From Gordonia alkanivorans NBRC 16433 (GTDB lineage: Bacteria > Actinomycetota > Actinomycetes > Mycobacteriales > Mycobacteriaceae), in assembly GCF_000225505.1 (NCBI RefSeq), contig NZ_BACI01000092.1, positions 18,091 to 82,090 of the forward strand: DNA of 64,000 nt, read 5' to 3'. Shown here piece by piece: positions 1 through 8,801 of the stretch. Below the pieces are notes generated by a model. It did not search any database, was not told where the DNA came from, and saw nothing but the letters and a program-made list of their open reading frames with translations. Both the position numbers and the translations under genes were made by a program. Numbering within the stretch: position 1 is the stretch's first letter; every line of letters begins with the position of its first letter.

Positions 1-1
1 G

Positions 2-1162
2 CTCGGTCGCGACTCGATCACCGCGGAGATCGCACGGCGCAGCGGGCTCTACGACGAAACACTCGACGTTCTCCGGCAGCTGCGTCTGCGCGAACGCCAT
101 ATCCGGTACACCATCGCCGGGCTGGTGCTGATCTTCGGCGTCGTGGGCGCGCTCGGATTGTTCACGCCGAGCGGCGCGCAGGGTTCGCTGTGGCGGTCGC
201 TGATCCTCGGTACCGCTGCCGCCACCACCATCCCCACCGCGATCGCGGTGAGCCGGGTCCATCTGGGCGTGATGTGGTGGACCAAGAAGTCACACGTCCG
301 AGGGTTCAACGACGCTTTCGTCGCCTACGCCGACATCGGTGTGGCGGTGTGCCTGTTCGCCGTCGCCGATCCACGCCTGGCGCTGTACTTCTCGGCACTG
401 TTCGCCGTGATCGGCTCCTACAGCGCACATTTCGTACGTGCCCGCGTCGTGTACCTGCACCTGGCCCTGTCGAGCGCAGTGACCTGCACACTCGGAGTTC
501 TCGCCTGGCTGGACGGCGCTCCGCCCGTGCCCGCGTTCGCCGCCACCCTTGCTCTGCTCGTCGCCGTGAGCGGGACGGTCACCCTGCACCAGGGCTACAC
601 CTCCGACCTCCAGCGATCCCTGAAACACCAACTGCGGATGGCCAATACCGATCCACTCACCGGACTGCTGAACCGCCGCGGATTCATCCTCGCCACGACC
701 ACACTGTTGCGTCGGGGTCCCGGTGACCGGTTCGCACTGGTCATCGCCGACGTCGACCGCTTCAAACGGATCAACGACGACCACGGGCACGCCGTGGGCG
801 ATGCCGTCCTGCAGCAGGTCGCCGACATCCTCCAGGGCGCCGTGCCCGAGCCTGCGGTCGTCGCCCGGCTCGGCGGCGATGAGTTCGCGATCGCGGCGCG
901 GCTCGACGAACAGGCGGTGCGTGCCGTCGCCGAAGACATCCGCGGCCAACCGGTCGACGCCGGCGACGGCGAGTGGGCGACCGTCAGTCTCGGCATCGCG
1001 GTGGGTCCCCTGCACAGCGAGCACATGACCGACGAGGATGCGACCGAGCGCATTCGACGCGACTTCGCCCTCGCCGACGACGCCCTGTTCGAGGCGAAGG
1101 CGAAGAGGCGCGGCACCTATGCCGTGGTGCCGACCACGCCTACAGGATCACGCCCGGGTTGA
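2..1162 (+). CDS. Membrane-bound GGDEF diguanylate cyclase (5' end outside window)
   Basis: The reading frame is open from the window edge, so the true start lies upstream; a GTG at 125 is the first internal start but would cut off a hydrophilic N-terminal stretch. Several hydrophobic segments (about bases 110-640) form a membrane sensor region, followed by a GGDEF domain with the intact motif GGDEF at 872-886. GGDEF domains make cyclic di-GMP from two GTP. The residues just before the motif (PEPAVVARL) do not contain the RxxD inhibitory site, so product inhibition is probably absent. The 3' end overlaps the convergent oxidase gene by 23 bases. The ligand sensed is unknown. Confidence 0.88.
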   Translation, partial: LGRDSITAEIARRSGLYDETLDVLRQLRLRERHIRYTIAGLVLIFGVVGALGLFTPSGAQGSLWRSLILGTAAATTIPTAIAVSRVHLGVMWWTKKSHVRGFNDAFVAYADIGVAVCLFAVADPRLALYFSALFAVIGSYSAHFVRARVVYLHLALSSAVTCTLGVLAWLDGAPPVPAFAATLALLVAVSGTVTLHQGYTSDLQRSLKHQLRMANTDPLTGLLNRRGFILATTTLLRRGPGDRFALVIADVDRFKRINDDHGHAVGDAVLQQVADILQGAVPEPAVVARLGGDEFAIAARLDEQAVRAVAEDIRGQPVDAGDGEWATVSLGIAVGPLHSEHMTDEDATERIRRDFALADDALFEAKAKRRGTYAVVPTTPTGSRPG

Positions 1163-2504
1163 GGAGCCCGTCCGGGTCGAGAGCGTTCTTGATGAGCGCG
1201 GTCAGCTCCATCACGTCCGGACCCACCTGGTCAGGCAGCCAGCCCTTCTTGAGCCGGCCCACGCCGTGCTCGCCGGTGATGGTGCCGCCGAGTTCGATGG
1301 CGAGGTCCATGATCTGGCCGAATGCCGTCTGCGCACGGTCGGCCTCGGCCGTGTCGGCCGGATCGAAGACGATCAGCGGGTGCGTGTTGCCGTCGCCGGC
1401 ATGTGCGATCACCGAGATCATCACCTGGTTGTCCGCGGCGATCTTGGCGACGCCGTCGATGAGGTCGGGCAGCGAGGGCAACGGGACCCCGACGTCCTCC
1501 AGCAGCAGCGAACCCAGCTTCTCCACCGCCGGGATCGCTGCTCGCCGGGCAGCGGTGAACGCCTCGCCCTCGGCGGGGTCGTCGGTGGTGAAGACCTCGC
1601 CGGCACCGTTCGACTCGAAGGCGTTCCGGATGAGTTCGACCTCCTGGGCACCGGCGGCCCCGGGTGCGTCGGACTGGGCGACGAGCAGTGCGCCCGCGTC
1701 GCGGTCGAGTCCCATGCGCAGCATGTCCTCGACCGCGTTGATCGCCACCGAATCCATGAATTCCAGCATCGCCGGGCGGATCTCGCCGGTGACGGCGAGG
1801 ACGGCACGGCTGGCGTCGTGTACCGAGTCGAAGACCCCGACGACCGTGCTCGCCGGCCCCTGCGGCGGCAGCAGCCGCAAGGTCACCTCGGTGATGATGC
1901 CGAGGAGTCCCTCACTGCCGACGAACAGCTTGGTCAACGGCAGCCCGGCGGAGTCCTTCAGCTGCTTGCCGCCCACCCGAACCGCTCGACCGTCGGCGAG
2001 CACCACCTGCAGCCCGAGCACGTAATCGGTGGTGACCCCGTACTTCACGCAGCACAGCCCACCCGCATTGGTGGCGACGTTGCCGCCGATCGAACAGATC
2101 TCGAACGACGACGGGTCCGGCGGGTACCAGAGACCCTCCGCCGCCGCCGCGGCCTTGACCTCGGAGTTGAACAGCCCGGGCTGGACGACGGCGGAGCGCG
2201 TCGCGGGGTCAACGGCGATCTCGCGCATCTTCTCGGTGGAGATCATGACGGCGCCGTCCACCGCGGTCGAGCCGCCGGACAGGCTGGTGCCGGCACCGCG
2301 GGTGATGATCGGAATCCGGTTCTCGGCACACCACCGAACCGTCGTCTGGACCTGATCGGTCGAAGTCGGGCGGATCAGTGCGAGTGGGGTACCGGCGGCC
2401 GGGTCGAAAGCGCGGTCCTGGCGATACCCGGCGAGTATGTCGGGGTCGGTGATCACCATTCCGTCGGGAAGGGCGGCGGCCAACGAACTCGTTTCGGCAC
2501 TCAT
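1140..2504 (-). CDS. FAD-linked oxidase, glycolate oxidase GlcD / D-lactate dehydrogenase family
   Basis: A 454-residue protein of normal length for the family. It has an N-terminal PCMH-type FAD-binding domain (about residues 35-215, with RGAGTSLSGGS and the GGNVATNAGG motif) and a C-terminal FAD-oxidase domain with HAGDGNTHP and GEHGVGRLKKGW, residues that bind flavin, metal and the 2-hydroxy acid. The family oxidises D-2-hydroxy acids such as D-lactate or glycolate to the 2-oxo acid. There is no GlcE or GlcF partner next to it, so a stand-alone D-lactate dehydrogenase type is more likely than the three-subunit glycolate oxidase. Exact substrate cannot be read from sequence. Confidence 0.85.
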   Translation of the reverse strand: MSAETSSLAAALPDGMVITDPDILAGYRQDRAFDPAAGTPLALIRPTSTDQVQTTVRWCAENRIPIITRGAGTSLSGGSTAVDGAVMISTEKMREIAVDPATRSAVVQPGLFNSEVKAAAAAEGLWYPPDPSSFEICSIGGNVATNAGGLCCVKYGVTTDYVLGLQVVLADGRAVRVGGKQLKDSAGLPLTKLFVGSEGLLGIITEVTLRLLPPQGPASTVVGVFDSVHDASRAVLAVTGEIRPAMLEFMDSVAINAVEDMLRMGLDRDAGALLVAQSDAPGAAGAQEVELIRNAFESNGAGEVFTTDDPAEGEAFTAARRAAIPAVEKLGSLLLEDVGVPLPSLPDLIDGVAKIAADNQVMISVIAHAGDGNTHPLIVFDPADTAEADRAQTAFGQIMDLAIELGGTITGEHGVGRLKKGWLPDQVGPDVMELTALIKNALDPDGLLNPGVIL

Positions 2505-2591
2505 GCGTTCAGCGTATTCTTCGAGGCCCGCACCGCGGTTTCACTTCGGCACACCTGCCGGTCAGGGCTCCGCAGGCGTATCAAGGAGATC

Positions 2592-3017
2592 GTGACTGAC
2601 TTCAATTCGACCATCATCAACGAGTTCCGCACCAACAACGGACATGTCGAGACCGCGGGGTTCGGGAAGAACCTCGTCCTGCTGCACACCGTCGGCGCGA
2701 AATCCGGGGAGCCGCGAATCAGCCCGTTGTTCGGTCTCGCCGACGACGGCTCCTGGCTTGTCATCGGATCTTTCGCGGGTTCGCCGACGACGCCGGCCTG
2801 GGTCCACAACCTTCGCGCGCACCCCAACTCGGTTGCCGTCGAGGCCCCCGCAGCCGAGGGCATCGAACACCACGAGACGCAGGTCGCCGAGATCACCGAT
2901 GACGACTGGGACGCCGCCTGGGCGAAGTTCACGGCGTTCACCGACCAGTTCGTCAAGTACACCGAGACCGCTCAGGGCCGGAAGTTCCCGATCTTCCGTC
3001 TGACCCCGAGATCCTGA
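2592..3017 (+). CDS. DDN-type F420-dependent nitroreductase family protein
   Basis: A 141-residue protein. The frame is open much further upstream, but the GTG at 2592 sits 3 bases after AAGGAG (2583-2588), and the family-like sequence begins at once (FNSTIINEFR). Hallmarks of the DDN / Rv3547 split-barrel family are the HTVGAKSGEPRISPL segment, which binds the F420 phosphate and lactyl tail, and the WVHNLRAHPNSVAVE segment. Such proteins use reduced deazaflavin F420 to reduce quinones or nitro compounds, usually at the membrane. It is divergent from the FAD oxidase, with under 90 bases between the starts. Confidence 0.82.
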   Translation: MTDFNSTIINEFRTNNGHVETAGFGKNLVLLHTVGAKSGEPRISPLFGLADDGSWLVIGSFAGSPTTPAWVHNLRAHPNSVAVEAPAAEGIEHHETQVAEITDDDWDAAWAKFTAFTDQFVKYTETAQGRKFPIFRLTPRS

Positions 3018-3091
3018 CCTCTCGAGCCTGATACGGGCACCCTGGTCTCGACACCCTTGTCCGGCACCGCACCCGCAGATCGACGCCGCTC

Positions 3092-3104
3092 TACTCTGGG
3101 CAGG
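3092..3104 (+). promoter_or_regulatory. Candidate -10 box for a leaderless kinase transcript
   Basis: TACTCT at 3092-3097 fits the actinobacterial -10 pattern TANNNT and ends 7 bases before the GTG at 3105, the spacing expected if transcription starts on the start codon. No good -35 is visible. This helps to choose the GTG at 3105 over the upstream TTG. Confidence 0.4.
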
Positions 3105-4064
3105 GTGTTCGAGGTTGGCGACCGCGTGGACGGCTTCACCATCGACGAGTTCGTCGGCGGTGGTGCGAGCGCGGACGTCTTCCGGGCTCATCGCGACGAC
3201 GGGAACGGGCCGGTCGCGCTCAAGGTGCTGCACCCTGACGCCGCCGATCACGCCCGGGTCCGTGAACGGTTCGAGCGCGAGTTCGGGATTGCGTCGCTTC
3301 TCCACCACCCGCACATCGTCCGGATGCGCGCCCACGGTGAGATCGCCGCGCCGCCCGGCTCTCTCGGCCCTCGCCACCAGCCGTCGATGTGGCTGGCGAT
3401 GCAGTACGTCGCGGGCCCGGCGGCCACCGCACTCATTCCCGGCGACGACACCGAACCCGACGTGGACGCGATCCTGCGGGTCGCCGCGCAGATCGCCGGT
3501 GCCCTCGACCACGCACACGGCCAGGAGATCCTCCACCGCGACGTCAAGCCCGCCAACATCCTGCTCTCCCGACCTCTCGACTCTGACCCGGAGGGGCCCA
3601 CGCCCAGCTCCTCCGCACCGGTCGACGCCTACCTCTCCGACTTCGGGATCGCCCAATTCCTCGATGACACAAGACCACTCGCACGCAACGGCCGGGTCCA
3701 GGGCTCCATCGGGTATGCCTCGCCCGAACTGCTTCAGGCACATCACCTTTCGCCGGCCAGCGACAACTACTCCTTCGCGTGCAGTCTCGTCGAGTTGTTC
3801 ACCGGCACACCGCCGTATCCGCGGCGCACGTCCTTCGCGATCACCTACGCACACATCAACGACGAACCGCCGCGCCTCACCCGGCGCCGTCCGTGGCTCC
3901 CGTCGGCGATGGATTCGATCTTCGCCAAGGCGCTCGCCAAGTCACCGCAGAACCGCTATCCGACGTGTACGGCTCTCGTCGACATCCTGGTCCGTCTCAT
4001 GCGTGACGTGCCCGTCCCCGAGCCGACCCGCTCACGATGGTGGGGACGTCCGCGTCATCCGTGA
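3105..4064 (+). CDS. Soluble serine/threonine protein kinase
   Basis: A 319-residue Hanks-type kinase. Visible parts are the glycine loop VGGGASADVF, the ATP-binding lysine K40 in VALK, the catalytic loop HRDVKPAN (Asp146) and the DFG motif (Asp179), followed by GSIGYASPE, the P+1 region. The domain fills nearly the whole protein. There is no membrane segment, PASTA or other sensor, unlike PknA/PknB, so it should be cytosolic. A TTG start at 3057 would add 16 residues; the GTG at 3105 is preferred because of the leaderless promoter signal and because the domain starts there. Substrates are unknown; no phosphatase or FHA gene lies beside it. Confidence 0.88.
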   Translation: MFEVGDRVDGFTIDEFVGGGASADVFRAHRDDGNGPVALKVLHPDAADHARVRERFEREFGIASLLHHPHIVRMRAHGEIAAPPGSLGPRHQPSMWLAMQYVAGPAATALIPGDDTEPDVDAILRVAAQIAGALDHAHGQEILHRDVKPANILLSRPLDSDPEGPTPSSSAPVDAYLSDFGIAQFLDDTRPLARNGRVQGSIGYASPELLQAHHLSPASDNYSFACSLVELFTGTPPYPRRTSFAITYAHINDEPPRLTRRRPWLPSAMDSIFAKALAKSPQNRYPTCTALVDILVRLMRDVPVPEPTRSRWWGRPRHP

Positions 4065-4079
4065 CCGACCGGTCGCGGA

Positions 4080-5207
4080 TCAGCCCTCGTCGAGTCCGTA
4101 CACGCGGACCGCGGTGTCGCGGAAGATGCGTCGCAACGCCTCGTCTCCCCACTGGGACGCACAGTCGACCAGCGCGCCGACGAGGACGTCGATCGCCGCA
4201 TTGGGGCGGTCGATCGGATAGTTGGAGCCGAACATGATGCGGTCCGAACCGAAGTGGGTGACGACGTGTTCGACGAACGGACCGATCATCTCGCCCAGCG
4301 TCGCCTGTCCCCCGATGTTGCCCCACCGTTCGTGGCCGTAACCGAGAACCGGCATGGCCAGCCCGGAAAGCTTCACCACCACATTGCGATACGACGCCAG
4401 GGTGGTCATCCGTTCCCGCCACAGCCGCCAGATGTCGGCGCGCGCCGCGGCCGTCGCGCCGGTACGTGTCCCGATCGGCCCGAACACCCCGGCGGGTATC
4501 CCGAAGTGGTCGAGGACGATCGCCGTGTCGGGATACTCGCGCGCCAGCACGATGACGTCGTAGAGCTGGTGGGAGTAGACCGCCGCCTCGAACACGAGTT
4601 TGCGCGCGGCAAGTTCGGCGAAACCGTCGAGAAAGGAGGCCGACGCCAGGATGTTGTCGGAGTCGCCGCCGTCGCGGACACGCGGGTCGGGATGGCGCGT
4701 CGCCACCAGCCGGATGCCCCGGACACGGGACGAGACCGTGAACTGCTGATCGAGCGTCTCGGCGAAGTCATGGTCGCGCGGGTCGCCGTGGGCGACGATC
4801 GCCCCCAGACGCGGAGCGCCGGAGTGGCCGAACGGCAGGTGCTCCAGATAGCGCGTCTCCTCCACGGCGGTGCTGTGTGCCGCCGCCTGCTCTCCCGCGG
4901 GTAGTGCCTTGCGCCAATGCGACTCGACGTGCACCACGGTGTCGATGGGCACCCCGACGACCGTCGAGACGAGAGCGGCATCGGTGGCGTACTGCCGCGG
5001 CTCGTACGGGCGCGCGACGGTTCGCGGTGTCAGCACGAACTCCCGGTCGGCGCGCGAGGCGATGAGCGGGAAGGCTCGGTCCCCCAATCGGGGGACGAAC
5101 CCGTACAGCCGCGACGAGCGGGTTGCCGCCCATGGGGTGCGCCGCGGATTCCAGTGCTGCACATGCGCGTCGACGATGGCCGGGAGGACACCGTCGAGGG
5201 ACGTCAT
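4080..5207 (-). CDS. Amidohydrolase family (amidohydrolase_2) TIM-barrel hydrolase
   Basis: A protein of 375 residues from the ATG at 5207, which has AAGG seven bases upstream; an earlier ATG at 5243 would add 12 residues. The start IVDAHVQHW is the metal-binding DxHxxH strand of the L-fuconolactonase / ACMSD branch, and conserved barrel-strand motifs follow (VLDHFGIP, VKLSGLA, RIMFGSNYPIDRP). These enzymes hydrolyse lactones or C-C/C-N bonds of cyclic or aromatic acids, with or without a metal. Nothing in the neighbourhood shows a pathway, so the substrate is open. It is convergent with the kinase and divergent from the globin gene. Confidence 0.78.
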   Translation of the reverse strand: MTSLDGVLPAIVDAHVQHWNPRRTPWAATRSSRLYGFVPRLGDRAFPLIASRADREFVLTPRTVARPYEPRQYATDAALVSTVVGVPIDTVVHVESHWRKALPAGEQAAAHSTAVEETRYLEHLPFGHSGAPRLGAIVAHGDPRDHDFAETLDQQFTVSSRVRGIRLVATRHPDPRVRDGGDSDNILASASFLDGFAELAARKLVFEAAVYSHQLYDVIVLAREYPDTAIVLDHFGIPAGVFGPIGTRTGATAAARADIWRLWRERMTTLASYRNVVVKLSGLAMPVLGYGHERWGNIGGQATLGEMIGPFVEHVVTHFGSDRIMFGSNYPIDRPNAAIDVLVGALVDCASQWGDEALRRIFRDTAVRVYGLDEG

Positions 5208-5338
5208 GTTGGTACCTTGCCACACCGGATCACAGTCCGACATACGATGACGGATCCTGAATTCTGTACCGTCGACCGCTAGTGTTGAGCTCTCGGAACA
5301 GGCGGGGGACGAACGCCGACGGAGGTTGTCCTAAGAGA

Positions 5339-6490
5339 ATGGCGAGCCACTCACGCCACACGTTGCATCACCTGCGAACAGCGGTGAACCGGCAGCCCGA
5401 CCGGTTCGTGACCAACGTCTACACCCGGATGTTCGCGATCGATCCCGACCTCCGGGATCTGTTCGGCGTCTCGATGGCCGCACAGCAGATCGCCTTCCAT
5501 CGCGTGATCGACCACGTCCTCGAAGCCATCCCTGCGGAGTCCGGCCACGCCGACCTCGTCGAGTTCCTCGCCCAGCTCGGCCGCGACCATCGCAAGTTCG
5601 GGGTCGAACCCGAGCACTACCACGTGATGTACACCGCGCTCATGGGCGAGTTCGCCAGTCTGATGGAGGGGTACTGGGACGAAGAGGCGCAGCAGACCGT
5701 CTCGCAGGCGATGATGCTCGTCACCGGTGTGATGCGCGGGGCTGCCGAGACCGCCACCCACCCGGCCCGGTGGACGGCAGAGGTCGTGGAGAAGTACCGA
5801 ATCAGCCGCGACCTCGCCGTGGTACGACTCATCGCACATGCGCCGCTGACGTTCAACGTCGGCCAGTACCTCGAGGTCCACATCCCGCAGTGGCCCAAGC
5901 AGTGGCGCAATTTCTCGCCGTCGATCCCGCCGAACCCGGCCGGTGAGCTGGAGTTCCATGTCCGGGCGATCCAGGGTGGGACGGTCAGCTCGGCCATCGT
6001 CAGCGAGACCAGCGTCGGAGACGTCTGGACCCTGTCGCAGAGTCACGGGACCCTGCACGTCGACCGGGACCGGCCCGTCCTGATGGTCGCCGGCGGCACC
6101 GGGCTCGCCCCACTGCGTGCCCTGCTCATCGAGATGTCCAAACGCGCGGACTCGCCCCCGACCCACATCTTCTACGGGATGCGCTACCCCGGCGAGCTCT
6201 ACGACCTGAGTGTCCTTCGGCGGATCGCCGCCACCAACCCGTGGTTGCAGGTCACCGCGGTGTCGGAGGAGGAGCGCGACCCGTGGTGGATCACCGCCGT
6301 GGCGACGCCGGCCGAACTCGGGATCGACCACGAGATCGGCACCCTCGCCGACGTGGTCGTCGGCGCCGGGAACTGGGAGGACCACCAGGTGCTCATCGCC
6401 GGGTCGGCGCAGATGATCGAGGCGACCCGACGCAAACTGATCATCGCCGGGGTCCGCGCCAGCCGTATCCAGCACGACCCGGTGTACTGA
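5339..6490 (+). CDS. Globin-ferredoxin reductase fusion (flavohaemoglobin-like)
   Basis: A 383-residue protein. The N-terminal ~140 residues are a globin with the proximal histidine region HRKFGVEPEHYHVM; the rest is a FAD/NAD(P)-binding reductase with RNFSPS in the place of the flavin motif RxYS, the AGGTGLAPLRAL nucleotide loop and a C-terminal IAGSAQMI. Classic flavohaemoglobins detoxify nitric oxide with NAD(P)H. This one most resembles the actinobacterial second type (Rv0385-like), for which other electron donors have been proposed. The ATG at 5339 is chosen because the globin begins there; an in-frame TTG at 5282 adds 19 unlike residues. Functional type is inferred from resemblance only. 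Confidence 0.8.
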   Translation: MASHSRHTLHHLRTAVNRQPDRFVTNVYTRMFAIDPDLRDLFGVSMAAQQIAFHRVIDHVLEAIPAESGHADLVEFLAQLGRDHRKFGVEPEHYHVMYTALMGEFASLMEGYWDEEAQQTVSQAMMLVTGVMRGAAETATHPARWTAEVVEKYRISRDLAVVRLIAHAPLTFNVGQYLEVHIPQWPKQWRNFSPSIPPNPAGELEFHVRAIQGGTVSSAIVSETSVGDVWTLSQSHGTLHVDRDRPVLMVAGGTGLAPLRALLIEMSKRADSPPTHIFYGMRYPGELYDLSVLRRIAATNPWLQVTAVSEEERDPWWITAVATPAELGIDHEIGTLADVVVGAGNWEDHQVLIAGSAQMIEATRRKLIIAGVRASRIQHDPVY

Positions 6491-6506
6491 CCCGCGGGTC
6501 ACCGCG

Positions 6507-7583
6507 TCAGGGAGCCGGCTCTCCCGGAGCCGGCACCTCGACCGTGGTCGTCTCGGTCTCGGTGATCGTGAACGGTCCCGGAATCTCCTCGGTCACCGTG
6601 GTCGTCCTCGTGACCGGACGCGGGGTGCTGGTGATCGTCGTCGTGCGCGCCTGCTGCGTCTGGGTTTCGGTCTCGGTGACCGTCTTCGCGTCCGCGCTGA
6701 CGGTCACGGCAGCGGGCGTCTCGGTGACCGTCACGGGGGCGGGTTCGGTGGTGTTGCGCTCCGCGGACAGCAGCAGGGTCAGACCGACCGCGCCCAGGAA
6801 CATCGCCGCACCGATCGCGGCGCCGACGAACCACCAGCGTCGCCCGGTCGACACCCGCGGGGCCGCCGCCGGCGTCGACAACGCCACCAGGGCGGCGTCG
6901 GCCGCGCCGATGGCCGAGGCCAGTGGCGGGTTGCCAGCGACCGTGACGGGCCGCTGTGCGGCGTATTCGAACGCGGGCGCGATACCGGGCATCTCCGCGC
7001 CGGGTCCCACCACGATGATCGAGGTGATGTCGCGGCCGCGCGGCAGCTTGGACACCGCCGTCGCCAGCTCGGACGCCCCGTCCGGATCGGTGACGGGGGC
7101 GAGCCGGTTGGTGGTGAAGTCGGCGGTCCCGAGGACCGCACCCGAGGTCGTGTCGACGGTGGCCACCGACGTACCGGATGCCGGAGCGGCATCCCGGTCG
7201 AGGTCCACGACGGCGACGACGCCGCCCCGGGTGGCATGGGTGCACGCGATCTCGGCGAGTGCCGAGGCGTAACCGGTGACGACGACGCGGTCGTGCCAGG
7301 ACTCCCCGGCGCCGCTCGACCCGAAGGCCTGCGCCAGGTGCTTGCGGACGTCCTCGCGTGACACCGAGACGCCGATCTGATCGACGACGACCGGCACTGA
7401 ATCGACCAGCTCGATGATCGCGGCCTCGACCGCGGGTGCCGACGGATCAGGCAGGTCGACGAGGTTGCTGGCCAGGATGTGGCCATCGGCGTCGCGCACC
7501 ACGGACGCGATCTGATCGTCCACGACGGATATCCCGAGAACCACGGATCCGGGCAGTCCCCCACTCGCCGGATCTTGGGTCAT
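6507..7583 (-). CDS. Single-pass membrane protein with Thr-rich C-terminal tail, unknown function
   Basis: A protein of 358 residues, starting at the ATG at 7583 behind GGAGG. The first ~245 residues are soluble and have alternating hydrophobic strands of an actin/Hsp70-like fold flavour (VVLGISVVDD near the start; IIVVGPGAEMPG later), but no ATPase motif is certain. One membrane segment follows (WWFVGAAIGAAMFLGAVGL), then about 85 residues rich in Thr, Val, Glu and Pro (many TVTETE-type repeats), probably outside the membrane. It belongs to a type common in Mycobacteriales without known role. It converges with the globin-reductase gene and probably shares a transcript with the membrane protein upstream at 7667-8761. 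Confidence 0.7.
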   Translation of the reverse strand: MTQDPASGGLPGSVVLGISVVDDQIASVVRDADGHILASNLVDLPDPSAPAVEAAIIELVDSVPVVVDQIGVSVSREDVRKHLAQAFGSSGAGESWHDRVVVTGYASALAEIACTHATRGGVVAVVDLDRDAAPASGTSVATVDTTSGAVLGTADFTTNRLAPVTDPDGASELATAVSKLPRGRDITSIIVVGPGAEMPGIAPAFEYAAQRPVTVAGNPPLASAIGAADAALVALSTPAAAPRVSTGRRWWFVGAAIGAAMFLGAVGLTLLLSAERNTTEPAPVTVTETPAAVTVSADAKTVTETETQTQQARTTTITSTPRPVTRTTTVTEEIPGPFTITETETTTVEVPAPGEPAP

Positions 7584-7666
7584 CGTCACCTCCACATCGA
7601 CGTTTGCCCATGCAGCCTAACGGCTTGGACCGAATTCGTGGCAGCCGGACCGTCGGTGGTACCCCG

Positions 7667-8761
7667 TCAAACCGACTCGGCGGGATGTTGGGTGTACGCG
7701 GCGTCGCGCACCGCCTCGTCGGTCTCGAGCCCGGCACCGAGCGCACCGCCGACGGTGGCGAGCGAACACGTCAGCCACGCGACCTCCAAGTAGTCGGTGA
7801 TCCCGGGGTCGTGACCGAGGGCGTCGCCGAAGACCTGTGGGACCACGAGGCACAGGGCCCCGAGGGTCGCGAGGACGAAGAGAGCGGCATAGAACGCCGC
7901 GACTCCCAGCACGACGGTGATGACGGTGACGGTGTTGAACAGGACGATCTGTTCGCGCGACTGCCGCGACGACCCCCGTTCCCACAGGTTGGCGCCGACG
8001 ATCAGGGTGGCGGTGATGGCGACGATCGAACCGACGGCGACGCCGGTGAGGCGGACCCAGCCGAAGGTGTCGGCCAGTAGCCAGATGTCGGCGGTGACCA
8101 GTGCGAAGACACCGGCGGCGATGGCGCCGGTCAGTGCCCGGGTCAGTCCGAGCGCGAGGCGCCACGGTCGGTTGGCGCGCACCATCCCCGAAAGGAGCCG
8201 GAGATTGCCGGTCAGCACCCGGGCGGTGAAGGCGGTGCCCGCCTCGTCGGTGTCGGTGCCGAGCTGGCGGACACGATGCCGCAGCGGCGACTTCGACGGG
8301 GACTTCTCGTGGTCGCGGAGGTCGTCGGCGTCGGCACCGAGGAGTTGTCCGACGAGACCGGTGACCGTGGTCCGCGCCCGCTGACGTAGGCCGGTCGGGC
8401 CGAGGGCGGGGACCGACAGGACCGCGACGCCGTGCACCGCGTTCGCATGCGCGACGACAGGGCGCCGGCCCACGTGCAGGGGCAGATCCGTCAGACAGAC
8501 CACCAGGTCCCATTCACGTTCGAGGAGAACGTCTCTCGCGGCGTCGACGATCTGGGCATCGGTCGCGGGCGGCTGCACCACGGATGCCTCGACGATCTCG
8601 ATCTGCCATCGGGCTCCGGGGAAGCTGGTCTGGACGTGCTCGATCAGGTTCGCGTCGACGAGCTTACGCGCCAACCCGATCGGTTGCCCGGGGGCGGCCA
8701 CGACTCCGAGGACGACCACCGCTTCGTCGTCTGATGTCGGCGTATCGTCCTCGAACTCCAT
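7667..8761 (-). CDS. Conserved actinobacterial membrane protein
   Basis: A 364-residue protein. Residues 1-190 are soluble, with strands such as VVLGVVAAPG and WDLVVCLTDLPL, then at least four membrane segments (for example LTGAIAAGVFALVTADIWLL, GVAVGSIVAITATLIVGANLW, VITVVLGVAAFYAALFVLATLGALCLVVP, LEVAWLTCSLATVGGALGAGL). I recognise it only as a family found in Gordonia/Mycobacterium-like genomes. No transport or enzyme signature is visible. The ATG has AAGGA ten bases upstream. Confidence 0.7.
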   Translation of the reverse strand: MEFEDDTPTSDDEAVVVLGVVAAPGQPIGLARKLVDANLIEHVQTSFPGARWQIEIVEASVVQPPATDAQIVDAARDVLLEREWDLVVCLTDLPLHVGRRPVVAHANAVHGVAVLSVPALGPTGLRQRARTTVTGLVGQLLGADADDLRDHEKSPSKSPLRHRVRQLGTDTDEAGTAFTARVLTGNLRLLSGMVRANRPWRLALGLTRALTGAIAAGVFALVTADIWLLADTFGWVRLTGVAVGSIVAITATLIVGANLWERGSSRQSREQIVLFNTVTVITVVLGVAAFYAALFVLATLGALCLVVPQVFGDALGHDPGITDYLEVAWLTCSLATVGGALGAGLETDEAVRDAAYTQHPAESV

Positions 8762-8801
8762 GGAGAGGGCTTCCTTTCGCGGCCGCCCTGGGACGGCCTG
8801 G

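Noticed and set aside
1038..2591. Upstream part of the plus-strand frame of the DDN gene
   Set aside because: It lies antisense to the FAD oxidase; the real gene starts at 2592 with a ribosome site.
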